Assembly: GCA_963835735.1 (NCBI GenBank)
Contig: CAWIGP010000009.1
Span: 372,001-436,000, forward strand
Direction of reading: 5' to 3'
Source: DASQMT01 sp963835735
GTDB taxonomy: Bacteria; Actinomycetota; Thermoleophilia; Solirubrobacterales; Solirubrobacteraceae
DNA length: 64,000 nt
This document shows, piece after piece, positions 44,807-53,351 of this stretch. Positions within the stretch are counted from its first letter, which is position 1, and each line of letters starts with the position of its first letter. The position numbers were made by a program, and so were the translations under genes. The notes under the pieces are model-generated. The model worked only from the letters and a program-made list of their open reading frames with translations. It made no database searches and was not told the origin of the DNA.

Positions 44807-46285
44807 TCCAACCGGTCGAGCAGCGGCAGCAGCGACTTCGCGTCGCTCGAGACCGTGATGTGGATCGCGCCGGGCTCGCGCACCCAGGCGATCGCGTTCA
44901 GCACCTGCAGGCGATCGAGCACGAACTGGAACGCGAGCGCCTGGCGCCGCGAGCGTGTAGTCGCGGGCGACGTCGAACGCCCAGCCGCTGGTGTGGAGCG
45001 AGAAGTTGCTCGTCGCCTCGCGGTTGCGGCGCATGAGCTGCTGCTGGTAGGTCTCGTCGCGCACCGTCGAGGTGACCCTGAGCGGGCCCTCGCCGCCCGC
45101 GAACTCGCGCACCTGGGCGCCGATGTAGAGCGCCATCGCGAGCGCCTCGGGCCGCAGGCCGCGGTACAGCGCCGCCGGCGCGCCGACGCGCTGCGCGAGC
45201 GCGCCCATGCGCGGGTCGCGCGCCAGGCCCGTGACATCGGGCTCGTCCGGGAACGCCTGGATCGAGCCGTCGTCCCACGCGGCCTTGAGCGCCTCGGGCG
45301 TGGCGAACCGCGCCGTTCGGTCGGGCGGGTGGAGCACCTCCTCGGCCGAGTTCTTCGCGGTCTGCAGCGCCTGCAGCCGCGCGAGCTCGTCGGGCTGAGA
45401 CCGGTAGAGGCGCATGATCTCGCGTGCTGCATAGACCCGCCACAGATAGGTGGACGAATCGTCACCGAACGCCATCAGCCGGCGCTGCGCGTCGGCGTGA
45501 CGGTCGGGCGTGGAGTCGAAGTAGACGCGCGCGTACGACGGCCGTTCCTCGCCGAACGCCCGCAGCACGTCCTGGAGGTTGCCGATCCCCATGTGGTAGG
45601 AGACGAACGCGAGGTCCTCGCGGCCCAGCTCGTCACGCGCGATCGTCAGGTAGCGCGCGGTGCCGGCGAGCGACCGCAGCGGGTCATAGCGCTGGTCGAC
45701 TGCGCGCCGCTCGCGCCGCAGCTCCTGCACCTTCGCGATGTCGCCGCGCCGGAACGCACGGTCGATGCGGCGCGTGAGGCGAGCGCTGCGCTTGACGTCG
45801 ACGCGCATCCCGAGCAGGTTCTGGCCGGTCTCCGCGAGGATCTGGGTGAGCCCGACCGCGGCCTCGGTGCCGCCGGCCATCGCGTCCTCGCGACCGGCAC
45901 TCTCGAGGAACACGAGCCCCTCCAGCACGTCGGGATCGACGCGGGCGTCCGCGGCCGCGGCCTCCACCTGCGGGCGCCAGCGCGCGACGCGCTCCGCCGT
46001 CGCGGTCGCGCCGCCCGGGGAGCGCGCGTACAGCACATGGGCGGTTCCCTGCGCGGCGCGGCGCACGAGCGCGTCCTCGTCGTCGGGGTCGTACGCGAAC
46101 GGGTCGGGGATCGGCTCACCGGCGTCCTGCTCCCCCGGCGGCGTCGGGACGACCGAGACGCCCGACTCGGGCGCGTCGCCGCGCAGCGCCAAGCCGGCGA
46201 CGAGCGCGACGACGACAAGGGCGCCCGCGAGCACGACGACGCGGGCGCGCATGGGGAAGCGTGACCTGCGCACCACGTCCATCAC
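44803..46285 (-). CDS. Lytic transglycosylase-like protein with M15-like C-terminal domain (frameshifted)
   Basis: The N-terminus has a membrane anchor (about residues 15-33). A transglycosylase SLT-like domain follows (LEGLVFLESAGRED with the catalytic-type Glu, then AAVGLTQILAETGQNLLG and FVSYHMGIGNLQDVL). The C-terminal region has NFSLHTSGWAFDVARDYT and EPGAIHITV, the zinc-site pattern of D,D-peptidase M15/YcbK-like folds. One extra base near 44950 displaces the last 45 residues. Read through it is about 493 residues: a putative two-activity wall hydrolase. It ends against the SDR gene. Confidence 0.78.
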
Positions 46286-46330
46286 CTTGGCAGACGTGCA
46301 ATCGCGGGCCGGTGCGGGTAGCTTCCCGGC

Positions 46331-46567
46331 ATGCGCATTCCCTTCCGTTCACAGAAGAAGCGCGGCCCGGTCGAGGCGATCAGAAAGACCGCCGACGACG
46401 CCGCCAAGAAGGTCAAGGCCACGGGCAGCGCCGCCAAGAAGGCGCCGACGCCCGTCAAGGCGCTCCCGGTGGTTGCCGGGGTCGGTGTGGCCGGCGCCGT
46501 GGCGGCGCGCAAGCGCCGGCAGCACGAGGACACGCCCGAGCCCGCCGGCGCCGCCGCGGCGTCGTAG
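46331..46567 (+). CDS. Small basic hypothetical protein
   Basis: The 78-residue protein has a Lys-rich, amphipathic first half (IRKTADDAAKKVKATGSAAKK), one probable membrane helix (about 44-58) and a short acidic Pro/Ala tail. The general plan resembles the gene at 17704. It is divergent from the transglycosylase gene, with 45 bases between. No domain is recognised. Confidence 0.55.
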   Translation: MRIPFRSQKKRGPVEAIRKTADDAAKKVKATGSAAKKAPTPVKALPVVAGVGVAGAVAARKRRQHEDTPEPAGAAAAS

Positions 46568-46569
46568 GC

Positions 46570-47676
46570 TCAGCGCCGCGCGCCGGCGGCCTCGACGAGC
46601 GCCTCCGCCAGCCGCCGGTTCGGCGGCTCGTCCGGCGCCGCCTGCGGGCGCCACTGGACGCCGACCGCGAAGCGGCGGTCGGCGCGCTCGATCCCCTCGA
46701 CGAGCCCGTCGGGCGATGTCGCGGTCACCCGCAGCCGCGCGCCGACCCGGCGCACGCCCTGATGGTGGTCGCTGCGGACGCGCATCCGCGCGCCGACCAC
46801 GCCGCGCAGCCGTCCCTGCGCGTGCACGGGATGCTCGTCGCCGGTGTGCGGCATGTCCTCGCGCAGGTGCTGGTGCAGCGTCCCGCCCGAGGCGACGTTC
46901 AGCAGCTGGTGACCGCTGCAGACGCCGAGCAGCGGCAGGTTCGCGCCCAGCGCGCTGCGCAGCGCGCCGAGGTCGCGCCAGTCGCGGCGCAGGTCCGGCG
47001 TGCCGCTGAGGTGCGGGCCGGGCGCTTCCCCGTAGATGCCCGGATGGACGTCGGACAGCGAGCCGGAGACGACCAGCGCATCCGCGAACAGCACGTCGCG
47101 CTCGCGCACCGCGTCGCGCTGGATGCGCACCCGGGCGCCTGCGGCCTCGAGCCAGCCTGCGTACGGCTCGGCCTCGTCCTCGCGCACGAGCAGCAGCACG
47201 AGCGGTAGCGGATCGGCGCGCTGCTCGTCCAGCGCGGTCCGCAGCCGCGCGCGGGCTCGCGCGACCCGCTTGCGCGCGGCGTCCTCGGAGATGCCGAGCA
47301 CGCTCCCGAGCTCGCGTAGCGTCAGGCCGGCCTGGAAGCGCAGCGCGAGCACGGCGCGGTCGGGCAGCGGAAGACTCGCCAGCGCCTCGCGCTCGGCCGC
47401 ACCGTCCGGTGATGCGCTCGCGAGGTGGTCCAGGTCGGCCGCCGGTCGCCGCGCCCGGCGGCGCAGCTCGTCGAGCGCAAGGTTCGTCGCCGTACGCCGC
47501 AGCCAGGCTGCGAGCACCGGCGCGGGCGCGTCGCGCGGGGCGCGGGTCCAGGCACGTAGGAACGTCTCCTGGCAGATGTCCTCGGCCGTCTCGGGATCGC
47601 CGGTCATCCAGCGCAGGCGGCGGCGCAGCGCGGGCCGCTCGGCGCGGAACGTCGCCTCCAGGCTCAAGCGAACCAC
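46570..47676 (-). CDS. ECF sigma factor fused to a class I glutamine amidotransferase-like domain
   Basis: Residues 1-165 form an ECF-type sigma factor: region 2 (MTGDPETAEDICQETFLRAW) and region 4 (LTLRELGSVLGISEDAARKR). With no break in frame, residues 175-368 form a C26/PuuD-like GATase1 domain with LGVCSGHQLLN (nucleophile elbow), SDHHQGV and GVQWRPQ. In active PuuD-type hydrolases the last motif is GVQWHPE, so the catalytic His and Glu are replaced here and a ligand-sensing role is more likely than hydrolysis. Starts are GTG 47676 or TTG 47667, both overlapping the upstream hydrolase. Confidence 0.85.
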   Translation of the reverse strand: MVRLSLEATFRAERPALRRRLRWMTGDPETAEDICQETFLRAWTRAPRDAPAPVLAAWLRRTATNLALDELRRRARRPAADLDHLASASPDGAAEREALASLPLPDRAVLALRFQAGLTLRELGSVLGISEDAARKRVARARARLRTALDEQRADPLPLVLLLVREDEAEPYAGWLEAAGARVRIQRDAVRERDVLFADALVVSGSLSDVHPGIYGEAPGPHLSGTPDLRRDWRDLGALRSALGANLPLLGVCSGHQLLNVASGGTLHQHLREDMPHTGDEHPVHAQGRLRGVVGARMRVRSDHHQGVRRVGARLRVTATSPDGLVEGIERADRRFAVGVQWRPQAAPDEPPNRRLAEALVEAAGARR

Positions 47677-48488
47677 TCCGCGAGCGCCGCGCCCGCGGCC
47701 TCCGGCGCGCTCTCCATCGGGATGTGCCCGGATCCGGGCAACCGGCGCAGCGTCGCGCCCGGGATCTCCGCGGCGTAGCGCTCGGCGTACCCGACGCGCT
47801 GGAACGTGTCGTCCTCGCCCCACAGCAGCAGCGTCGGCACGGCGGCCGCGGTCAGCTCGTCGACCAGCTCGAGCGTGTAACGCGGGTCGGCGGCGCCCGC
47901 GAGCCGCATCCACGAGCGCGCCACCCGCGGGTCGGTCCACGGGCTCAGGTACTCGTCGAGCTCGGCGCCCTCGATCGGCCGGCCGATCGCCGCGGTCAGC
48001 GCGGTCCGGCGCGCGGCGACCAGCTCGTCCGCGCTCGTCGCCGCGACCACGTCCGGGTCGCGGAAGCGCGCCACGCCGGGGACCGGCCAGGAGTCGTACG
48101 TGACCGAGTTGACGAGCGCGAGGCGCTCGATCGGCCGTGTCCCGCGGACCACGAGCCGCTGCGCGATGGCGCCGCCGATGTCGTGCCCGGCGACACGCAG
48201 CGGCACCGTCGCGCCGAGCGCGTGGAGGAAGCGCTCCACCCAGTCGGTCAGCGCCGGCACGGTCGCGGTGTCCGGCGTCAGCTCGCCGCCGGAGCGCCCG
48301 CAGCCGGGCAGGTCGACGGCCACCGGCTGCAGTCCTGCGGCTGCGAGCGGCGCGATCACCGGCTGCCACACGCGGCTCCAGTACGTGCCGTGGAGTAGCA
48401 GGACCAGCGGGCCGTCGCCGGCGGTGAGATACGACGCCGGCGCGCCGTCGACGTCGACGGTTGTGCGGGAGAGGGTGGTCGTGGGCAT
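47664..48488 (-). CDS. Alpha/beta hydrolase of the epoxide hydrolase/haloalkane dehalogenase type
   Basis: The 274-residue enzyme has LLLHGTYWSRVWQPV (oxyanion loop), VDLPGCGRSGG and the nucleophile elbow AGHDIGGAIAQ, where Asp replaces Ser as in epoxide hydrolases and dehalogenases. A later LLLWGEDDTFQ (acid) and GSGHIPMES (His) complete the triad. The substrate is unknown. It runs directly into the ECF-GATase gene with an overlap, so the two may form an operon. Confidence 0.88.
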   Translation of the reverse strand: MPTTTLSRTTVDVDGAPASYLTAGDGPLVLLLHGTYWSRVWQPVIAPLAAAGLQPVAVDLPGCGRSGGELTPDTATVPALTDWVERFLHALGATVPLRVAGHDIGGAIAQRLVVRGTRPIERLALVNSVTYDSWPVPGVARFRDPDVVAATSADELVAARRTALTAAIGRPIEGAELDEYLSPWTDPRVARSWMRLAGAADPRYTLELVDELTAAAVPTLLLWGEDDTFQRVGYAERYAAEIPGATLRRLPGSGHIPMESAPEAAGAALAEWFA

Positions 48489-48590
48489 GGGGCTCCTGGT
48501 TCGAAGTGTGCCCATGTGAAGACGTCCGGGGGAGCCGAAACCGGACGCGGCGGTTGCGGCGCGGCCGCGTTTGATGTGCGTGACGCTTGT

Positions 48591-48852
48591 GTACAGCGAG
48601 CATTGAGGGGAGCGGGATCGGCCGGTGCGCGGTTCGCGGGAGCGACCAAAACGTCGAGATTCGCGCCGGACGGGATGGCCGGTCGACGTTCTGGTCGTCA
48701 TACGCCCAAAACGTCGAGCAACCGCCGCGAGCCGCGCCGATCTCGACGTTTTGGGCGCTATGGCCGCATAACGTCGAGCGCGCACCGGATCACGAACGGA
48801 TCTCGACGTTTTGCGCCCACGCCGAACCCGCTCCCCTCAATGCCCGCCGTTC
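48591..48852 (+). repeat. Modular hairpin element B (three 60-bp palindromic units between terminal inverted repeats)
   Basis: Perfect 16-bp inverted repeats CATTGAGGGGAGCGGG (48601-48616) and CCCGCTCCCCTCAATG (48827-48842) extend outward imperfectly to 48591 and 48852. Inside, AAAACGTCGAG occurs at 48648, 48708 and 48768 (third copy ATAACGTCGAG), and its inverse CTCGACGTTTT at 48682 (two end changes), 48742 and 48802. Each unit is 60 bp with a 23-base loop and a 15-base spacer; loop and spacer sequences differ. Element A at 40756 has matching ends but a different core. The rest of 48489-48883 shows no gene. Confidence 0.85.
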
Positions 48853-48883
48853 TCCGACGCCGGCACACCAACCCCGATGGCGC

Positions 48884-49546
48884 CTAGCGCCCCCCGTTCG
48901 CGTCCTGCACGAGCAGTGCGATCTGGATCCGGTTCTCGACCTCGAGTTTGGCCAGCAGGCGCGACACGTGTGCCTTCACCGTCGCGACGCTCATGTGCAG
49001 CTCGCGCGCGATCTCCGCGTTCGCCCGGCCGGCCCCGACCGCGAGTGCGACCTCGTGCTCGCGCGCGGTCAGCGTCGCGAGCCGCTCGCGCGCCCGCTCG
49101 GCGCGCGCCGCACCCTCGTCCTCGCCGGCGACGAGCGCGATCAGCCGCCGCGTGACGCCGGGCGACAGCATTCCGTCGCCGGCGTGCACGCGCTCGATCG
49201 CGCGCACGATCTCGGCCGGCGGCGTGTCCTTGAGCAGGAAGCCGGCCGCCCCGGCGCGCAGCGCGCGCAGGACGTACTCGTCCGCGTCGAACGTCGTCAG
49301 CACGATCACGTCGGGCGGCGACGGCTGCGAGCGCAGCAGCCGCGTGGCGGCGATGCCGTCGAGCTGCGGCATGCGGATGTCCATCAGCACGACGTCCGGG
49401 CGGTGCAGGTCGACCGCGGCGAGCACGCCGCGGCCGTCATCGGCTTCGCCGACCACCTCGACCTGCTCGGCCCCCGCCAGCATCATCCGCAGCCCGGAGC
49501 GCACGAGCGGGTCGTCGTCGACGAGCAGGACGCGGACGACGCTCAT
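48884..49546 (-). CDS. NarL/LuxR-type response regulator
   Basis: The 220-residue regulator has a receiver domain (VLLVDDDPLVRSGL, VVLMDIRMPQLDG with the phospho-Asp, LTTFDADEYV, LLKDTPP with the conserved Lys) and a LuxR helix-turn-helix (LTAREHEVALAVGAGRANAE, ATVKAHVSRLLAKLEV). It overlaps the histidine kinase gene as ATGA. The nearest likely target is the divergent ABC exporter, a common arrangement for DesR/LiaR-like systems. Confidence 0.93.
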   Translation of the reverse strand: MSVVRVLLVDDDPLVRSGLRMMLAGAEQVEVVGEADDGRGVLAAVDLHRPDVVLMDIRMPQLDGIAATRLLRSQPSPPDVIVLTTFDADEYVLRALRAGAAGFLLKDTPPAEIVRAIERVHAGDGMLSPGVTRRLIALVAGEDEGAARAERARERLATLTAREHEVALAVGAGRANAEIARELHMSVATVKAHVSRLLAKLEVENRIQIALLVQDANGGR

Positions 49547-50739
49547 TGCGTCCACGGGAGCGTCGCCCGCAGGACGAAGTCGCCTGCCGCGTCCGGACCG
49601 TGGTGCAGATCGCCGCCGGCCAGCGCGACCCGCTCGCTCAGCCCGATCAGCCCGCTGCCGGCGCCGGGGAGCGGCGGGGCCGCCGCGGCCACCCCGACCG
49701 GGCGCCGGCTGACGATCTCCACGACGAGCGGGTCGGCGCCGGAGATCGTCACGTCGACGGGAGCGGACGGCGCATGCTTGCGCGCGTTGGTGAGGCCCTC
49801 CTGCACGATCCGGTACACGGTCCGGCCGAGCGCCGCCGGTACGGTCTCGGGCGCGGGCAGGTCGAGCGTGGAGCGCACGCGCACGCCGGCCGCGCGGCTC
49901 TCCTCGAGCAGCGCGGGAATGTCCGCCAGCGTCGGCTGCGGTGGCTCGGGCGCCTCGCCCTCGGACCCGTCGCGCAGCACGCCGATCACCTGCCGCAGCT
50001 CCTCGAGCGCGGCCTGGGCCGATGCCCGGATCACGCCCGCGGCCTCGGCGATCTCCTCGGGCGACGCATCGCGCCGGAACTCCAGCGCGCCCGCGTGCAG
50101 GCTGAGCAGCGAGACGCGGTGCGCGAGCACGTCGTGCATCTCGCGTGCGATCCGGCGCCGCTCGGCGTCGCGCGCGTGCTCCAACCGCAGCCGCTGCTCG
50201 GCCTCCATGCGCGCCGCCCGCTCGCGCAGCGCGAACACCTGGTCGCGCCCGGTGCGGGCGAGCAGGCCCCAGCCGATCACGACCGCGGTGAGCAGCACGC
50301 CGATGAACACGAGGAGCAGGTATGCGTCGCCGGTGGAGTAGACCAGTGGGTTGACCAGGATCGACACCCCGGTGATCGCGACGACCCTGAGGATCTCGCG
50401 CCGGGTGCCGCGCAGCGCGACGTTGAACCCCGCGATCAGCGCGGCGCCGCCGGCGCTCGACGACACGATCGACGCGGTCGCCGTCAGCACGCCGACCGCG
50501 CCCGGATGCGCGCGCCGCCACCACAGCGCGACGAGGCAGACGACGCCGAGGACGATGTCGACGAACGCCATCGCATCGCTGTGCGCGTCCCACGTGTCGA
50601 GCAGGTTGAGCGCCCCGACCCCGATCGCGATCAGGTACATCAGGGTGTCGACCATCCAGTCGCGGGCCGAGCGGCTGCCGTCCGAGTGCTCGCGCAGCTC
50701 GCCCGGCAGTAGCGCGTTCTGCCACCGCGACGTCGTCAT
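49543..50739 (-). CDS. Sensor histidine kinase (HisKA_3 type)
   Basis: The 398-residue kinase has about four to five membrane helices (residues 30-165), the HisKA_3 helix RRRIAREMHDVLAHRVSLLS (phospho-acceptor His) and a HATPase domain with EGLTNARKHAP and GLIGLSERVALAGG. It pairs with the response regulator encoded immediately downstream. Together with the divergent ABC genes it forms a likely envelope-stress or antibiotic-response module. Confidence 0.93.
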   Translation of the reverse strand: MTTSRWQNALLPGELREHSDGSRSARDWMVDTLMYLIAIGVGALNLLDTWDAHSDAMAFVDIVLGVVCLVALWWRRAHPGAVGVLTATASIVSSSAGGAALIAGFNVALRGTRREILRVVAITGVSILVNPLVYSTGDAYLLLVFIGVLLTAVVIGWGLLARTGRDQVFALRERAARMEAEQRLRLEHARDAERRRIAREMHDVLAHRVSLLSLHAGALEFRRDASPEEIAEAAGVIRASAQAALEELRQVIGVLRDGSEGEAPEPPQPTLADIPALLEESRAAGVRVRSTLDLPAPETVPAALGRTVYRIVQEGLTNARKHAPSAPVDVTISGADPLVVEIVSRRPVGVAAAAPPLPGAGSGLIGLSERVALAGGDLHHGPDAAGDFVLRATLPWTQ

Positions 50740-50850
50740 CTCCCTGCACAGCGTACGGCCGCCAGGCCGTCGTCACCCCCTACCGAGGTCGATCCCTCCA
50801 TCGACCCGGGACCGTGGGCGGCGCGCCGCGATCGCCCCAAGCTCTGGGCC

Positions 50851-51768
50851 ATGATCGAAGCGCAAGGACTGACGAAGCGCCTCGGCGGCAACGTCGTCGT
50901 GGACGACGTGTCGTTCCGCTGCGAGCCCGGCACGGTGACCGGGTTCCTCGGGCCCAACGGCGCAGGCAAGACCACCACGATGCGGATGCTGTGCTCGCTG
51001 CTCGCGCCCGACGCGGGCTCGGCGGCGGTGATCGACGGCGCCTACCGCGACCTCCCGAATCCCGGCCGGCACGTCGGCATCCTGCTCGACGCCGCCGCGC
51101 AGCACGCCGGCCGCCGCGGGCGCGAGGCGCTCGCCGTCTCCGCGCAGCTGATGGGCGTAGAGGAACGGCGCGTGGACGAGCTGCTCGACGTCGTCGGCCT
51201 CGACCGGGGCGCGGCGCGCAAGCGCGTGCGACAGTACTCGCTCGGCATGCGCCAGCGGCTCGGGATCGCGCACGCGCTGCTCGGCGACCCACAGGTGCTG
51301 ATCCTCGACGAGCCGGCGAACGGGCTCGATCCCGAGGGGATGCGCTGGATGCGGGAGCTGCTGCGCGAGTTCGCCGACCGCGGTGGGACCGTGCTGCTCT
51401 CCTCGCACCTGCTCTACGAGGTCGAGGCGACCGCCGATCGGCTGGTGATCATCGGCGACGGCAAGATCATGGCCCAGGGCAGCCGCGCCGAGCTGCTGAC
51501 CGGCGGCGGCACGCTCGTCCGCGCGGCCGACGAGGTCGCGCTGGCGGCCGCGCTGATCGCGGCCGGGTTGGAGTCGCGCGCGGCGAGCGACGGCGGCTTC
51601 GTCGTCGAGGCCGAGCCCGAGGAGGTCGGCCGCGCGGCGCTGGCCGGCGCCGTCGCGCTCAGCCATCTGGAGCCGTCCGAGAACGGCGGCCTCGAGCAGC
51701 TGTTCTTCGACCTGACCACCGCGGCGCCCGACGCGCTGCCCGCCGAGTTCGTGGAGGCCACGTCATGA
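50851..51768 (+). CDS. ABC transporter ATP-binding protein
   Basis: The 305-residue ATPase has Walker A (GPNGAGKTTTM), the Q-loop region, signature YSLGMRQRLG, Walker B (QVLILDEPANGLDPEG) and the His switch (LLSSHLLYEVEA). This is the DRA/NatA/BcrA-type exporter family. A C-terminal extension of about 90 residues follows the nucleotide domain. It overlaps the permease gene by ATGA-type coupling. Confidence 0.94.
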   Translation: MIEAQGLTKRLGGNVVVDDVSFRCEPGTVTGFLGPNGAGKTTTMRMLCSLLAPDAGSAAVIDGAYRDLPNPGRHVGILLDAAAQHAGRRGREALAVSAQLMGVEERRVDELLDVVGLDRGAARKRVRQYSLGMRQRLGIAHALLGDPQVLILDEPANGLDPEGMRWMRELLREFADRGGTVLLSSHLLYEVEATADRLVIIGDGKIMAQGSRAELLTGGGTLVRAADEVALAAALIAAGLESRAASDGGFVVEAEPEEVGRAALAGAVALSHLEPSENGGLEQLFFDLTTAAPDALPAEFVEATS

Positions 51769-52541
51769 GCACCGCCGTCCTTCCCGCCCCCGCGCACGCG
51801 CGGGGTGCCGACCGGCGCCCCGGCCTCGGCCGGCTCACGCTCGTCGAGCTGCGCAAGATGACCGACACGCGGGCCGGGTTCTGGCTGCTGCTCAGCACGG
51901 CCCTGATCACGGTCGCCGTGGTGGTGATCGCAGGGTTCGCGCTGGAGGAGCAAGACCGGACGCTGAAGAACTTCGTCGGCATCGCGACCGTGCCGCTGTC
52001 GCTGCTCGGGCCGGTCGTCGGCATCCTGCTCGTCACGTCGGAGTGGTCGCAGCGCACGTCGCTGATCACGTTCACGCTCGTGCCGCACCGCTCGCGGGTG
52101 CTCGTCGCCAAGCTGCTCGCAGGCGGCGCGCTCGCGCTGATCGGCTACCAGATCTGCCTCGCCACGGGCCTGCTGGCGACGGCGGCGTTCGGCGGCGACG
52201 CCGGCGACACGTGGTCGCTGTCGGCCGCGGTGATCGGCCAGAACGGCCTGTCGGTCGTGCTCGCGATGGCCGCCGGGATCGGGTTCGGCGCGGTGCTGCT
52301 GGCTTCGGCGCCGGCGATCGTGCTGTTCTTCGTCCTCCCCACCGTGTGGGGGGCGATCGGGTCGATCAGCTGGTTCGAGGGCGCCGCGGGGTGGCTCGAC
52401 CAGACCCGCACGATGGCGGACATGGGCGAGTACGCCCTGAGCGCGGACGAATGGGCGCGCGTCGGCACGTCGGTCGCGCTCTGGGTGCTGCTGCCGATCG
52501 TGATCGGCTTCTGGCGCGTGCTGCGCAACGACGTGCGGTAG
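51765..52541 (+). CDS. ABC-2 type transporter permease
   Basis: A 258-residue membrane protein with six helices, beginning after a short cytoplasmic LTLVELRKMTDTRAGF segment that is characteristic of ABC-2 permeases. It pairs with the ATPase encoded upstream. The substrate is unknown; bacitracin/lantibiotic-type export is one possibility given the adjacent two-component system, but this is inference. Confidence 0.92.
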   Translation: MSTAVLPAPAHARGADRRPGLGRLTLVELRKMTDTRAGFWLLLSTALITVAVVVIAGFALEEQDRTLKNFVGIATVPLSLLGPVVGILLVTSEWSQRTSLITFTLVPHRSRVLVAKLLAGGALALIGYQICLATGLLATAAFGGDAGDTWSLSAAVIGQNGLSVVLAMAAGIGFGAVLLASAPAIVLFFVLPTVWGAIGSISWFEGAAGWLDQTRTMADMGEYALSADEWARVGTSVALWVLLPIVIGFWRVLRNDVR

Positions 52542-52563
52542 CCCGCGCCTATACTCGCCCGCC

Positions 52564-53350
52564 GTGGCCAAGCGGAGCGATCGACGCGCGCGGCGCCAGG
52601 CGGCGGCCGGCGGGCCGCCGCCGCAGGCGAAGGCGTCTGAGCCGTCGTCTGCCGCCTACACGACGCGGCAGTTCTGGCTGGGCGTGCTCGCCGCCGCCTG
52701 CCTGCTCGTCCCCGCGGCGATCGCCGCGGCCGCGATCGCCGGCGGCGGCGGCGACGACCAGCCGAGCGCCCCGGCTGCCGCCGCCACGACCGAGGAGGAC
52801 TCGGCGCGGCAAGAGGCCGAGCGGCTCCGGCGCGCGACCCAGGTGCGCGACAAGGAGCAGGTCCAGGAGCTCACCGACCGCATGCGCGAGTACGGTGACC
52901 AGCTCGGACCGATCGTCGACGAGGTCGCGCGGACGCTTCCGCCGGGACGCGAGAACGCGATCGGCCCGCTCGCCAGTCCCGCCGAGGTGGCGGACTGGAT
53001 CGAGACCGCGCGCGCGGCTCGGCGCTTCTTCGCCGAGACGGTGTCGGGCGAGACCGGTACGAACGTCGCCCGCGGGGCGTTCGCCGCGGCCGTCGACGGC
53101 GTGTATCAGATGAGCGAGACCTACCGGCTCGCGCTCGACCGGCCGGAGGCGCGCGAAGCGCTGTTCGAGCGCGTGCGCGGCCAGCGCGACGTCGCGCTGC
53201 GCGCGTGGGAGACCGGCACCGTCCAGCTCGACGCGATCAACATCGCGGTCGGGCTTCGGCCACCAGCACGTGGCGGGCCTGGGCGCCGGCGGCCGGCCGC
53301 CGGACGCCCTGCCCGAGGGCACCGGCGCGATCGAGGGCGAAGGAGGCTAG
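52564..53350 (+). CDS. Hypothetical membrane protein with helical extracellular domain (frameshifted near end)
   Basis: The product has a basic, Ala/Pro-rich N-terminus, a membrane helix (about residues 37-60), a Thr/Glu linker and a mostly helical domain (about 75-230) without a recognised family. In frame it continues into random sequence. A +1 correction at about 53252, where CGGC reads CGGGC, gives GFGHQHVAGLGAGG and a stop at 53350. The corrected C-terminus ends in EGTGAIEGEGG. It runs directly into the FAD oxidase gene. Confidence 0.65.
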
Positions 53351-53351
53351 G

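Noticed and set aside
48496..48510. tRNA T-loop-like GGTTCGAA
   Set aside because: No acceptor, D or anticodon arms can be drawn around it; it lies in the spacer before the epoxide-hydrolase-type gene.
48648..48812. CRISPR-like array (regular spacing of a short repeat)
   Set aside because: Repeats are 11 bp, alternate in orientation and are separated by 23 and 15 bases; there are no direct repeats of 24 bp or more with unique spacers, and no cas genes.
48587..50341. 584-residue plus-strand reading frame across element B
   Set aside because: Antisense to the response regulator and kinase genes, with no domain; the element itself is palindromic repeat sequence, not coding.
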